Shown in pieces: positions 34,900-35,030 of a stretch of 35,030 bases of DNA. Numbering within the stretch: the first letter of the stretch is position 1; each line of letters starts with the position of its first letter. The translations under genes were made by a program, and so were the position numbers. Origin of the DNA: HGM04593 sp045660825. Its GTDB lineage: Bacteria > Bacteroidota > Bacteroidia > Bacteroidales > Bacteroidaceae. The DNA is taken from positions 1 to 35,030 of the forward strand of contig JAZREN010000072.1 in the NCBI GenBank assembly GCA_045660825.1, written 5' to 3'. The notes under the pieces were generated by a model. That model was not told the DNA's origin. It searched no databases and saw nothing but the letters and a program-made list of their open reading frames with translations.

Positions 34900-35030
34900 A
34901 TGGATATGAATAATATACAAAAGACACCAGAACAACAGATAGATGAGGCTGTAGAAATCTCAAAGGCATTATTTTTACCAAATGCTAGAAACCCACACGA
35001 AGCGGAGAATATTAAACGAAATATTGAAGC
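34900..35030 (+). CDS. Start of an unidentified gene (partial)
   Basis: From ATG 34900 (or 34906) the frame stays open to the window edge, 43 codons. The start reads MDMNNIQKTPEQQIDEAVEI, then SKALFLPNARNPHEAENIKR. It is acidic and helical, without a signal peptide. Too little is visible to name a family. It has its own -7 box and diverges from the DUF4365-like gene, with which it may form a defence pair. Confidence 0.6.
   Translation, partial: MDMNNIQKTPEQQIDEAVEISKALFLPNARNPHEAENIKRNIE

Overview
The window reads as a chromosomal segment of a gut-type Bacteroidales bacterium (Bacteroidota). Many genes are preceded by the Bacteroidota -7 box TAnnTTTG and short leaders without Shine-Dalgarno sequences. 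The gene families also fit: NADP-malic enzyme/phosphotransacetylase fusion, eukaryote-type glycogen branching enzyme, PorT-type barrel, BspA-like protein, KdsB (so a Gram-negative with Kdo). No rRNA, tRNA or CRISPR array is visible. I cannot assign a genus.

Layout. 1-3.7 kb: a Na+/phosphate cotransporter with PhoU-like tail (partial, minus strand) diverges from an OmpR/PhoB-type response regulator and an overlapping histidine kinase. 3.7-4.1 kb: a repeat-rich convergent spacer with a perfect hairpin. 4.1-8.9 kb: a minus-strand operon of a secreted MORN-repeat protein, a YhcH-like protein, branching enzyme GlgB and a five-helix membrane protein. 9.1-13.6 kb: a minus-strand operon of penicillin-binding protein 1A, KdsB and a non-catalytic M16 peptidase homologue (envelope building). 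13.8-16.4 kb: a plus-strand operon of aspartate carbamoyltransferase PyrB-PyrI, a flavin reductase and an outer-membrane barrel. 16.5-17.3 kb: a cytosolic BspA/LRR-like protein with an SSB-like acidic tail. 17.6-23.7 kb: MaeB, a TIGR02757/DUF2400 protein, DapA and DNA ligase LigA on the minus strand. 23.8-24.2 kb: a small lipoprotein.

From 24.4 kb on the content is accessory. A phage-derived block (24.4-31.9 kb) holds a portal-like protein, a 1410-residue polyvalent protein with a zincin-like motif, two small putative virion proteins and a divergent 77-residue protein. I see no terminase large subunit, capsid or integrase, so it is a remnant or a kept (domesticated) module. A 79-bp repeat lies once inside the portal gene, in frame, and once across its stop codon. 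From 32.1 kb comes a regulator that fuses an HTH domain to two small toxin-antitoxin-type domains, with a perfect palindrome in its own promoter. Next is a strikingly AT-rich gene (33.1-34.8 kb) whose start resembles DUF4365/PD-(D/E)xK nuclease-like domains, and a divergent gene that leaves the window. This right-hand end looks like a horizontally acquired defence or conflict island and is the best place to look for an undescribed system.
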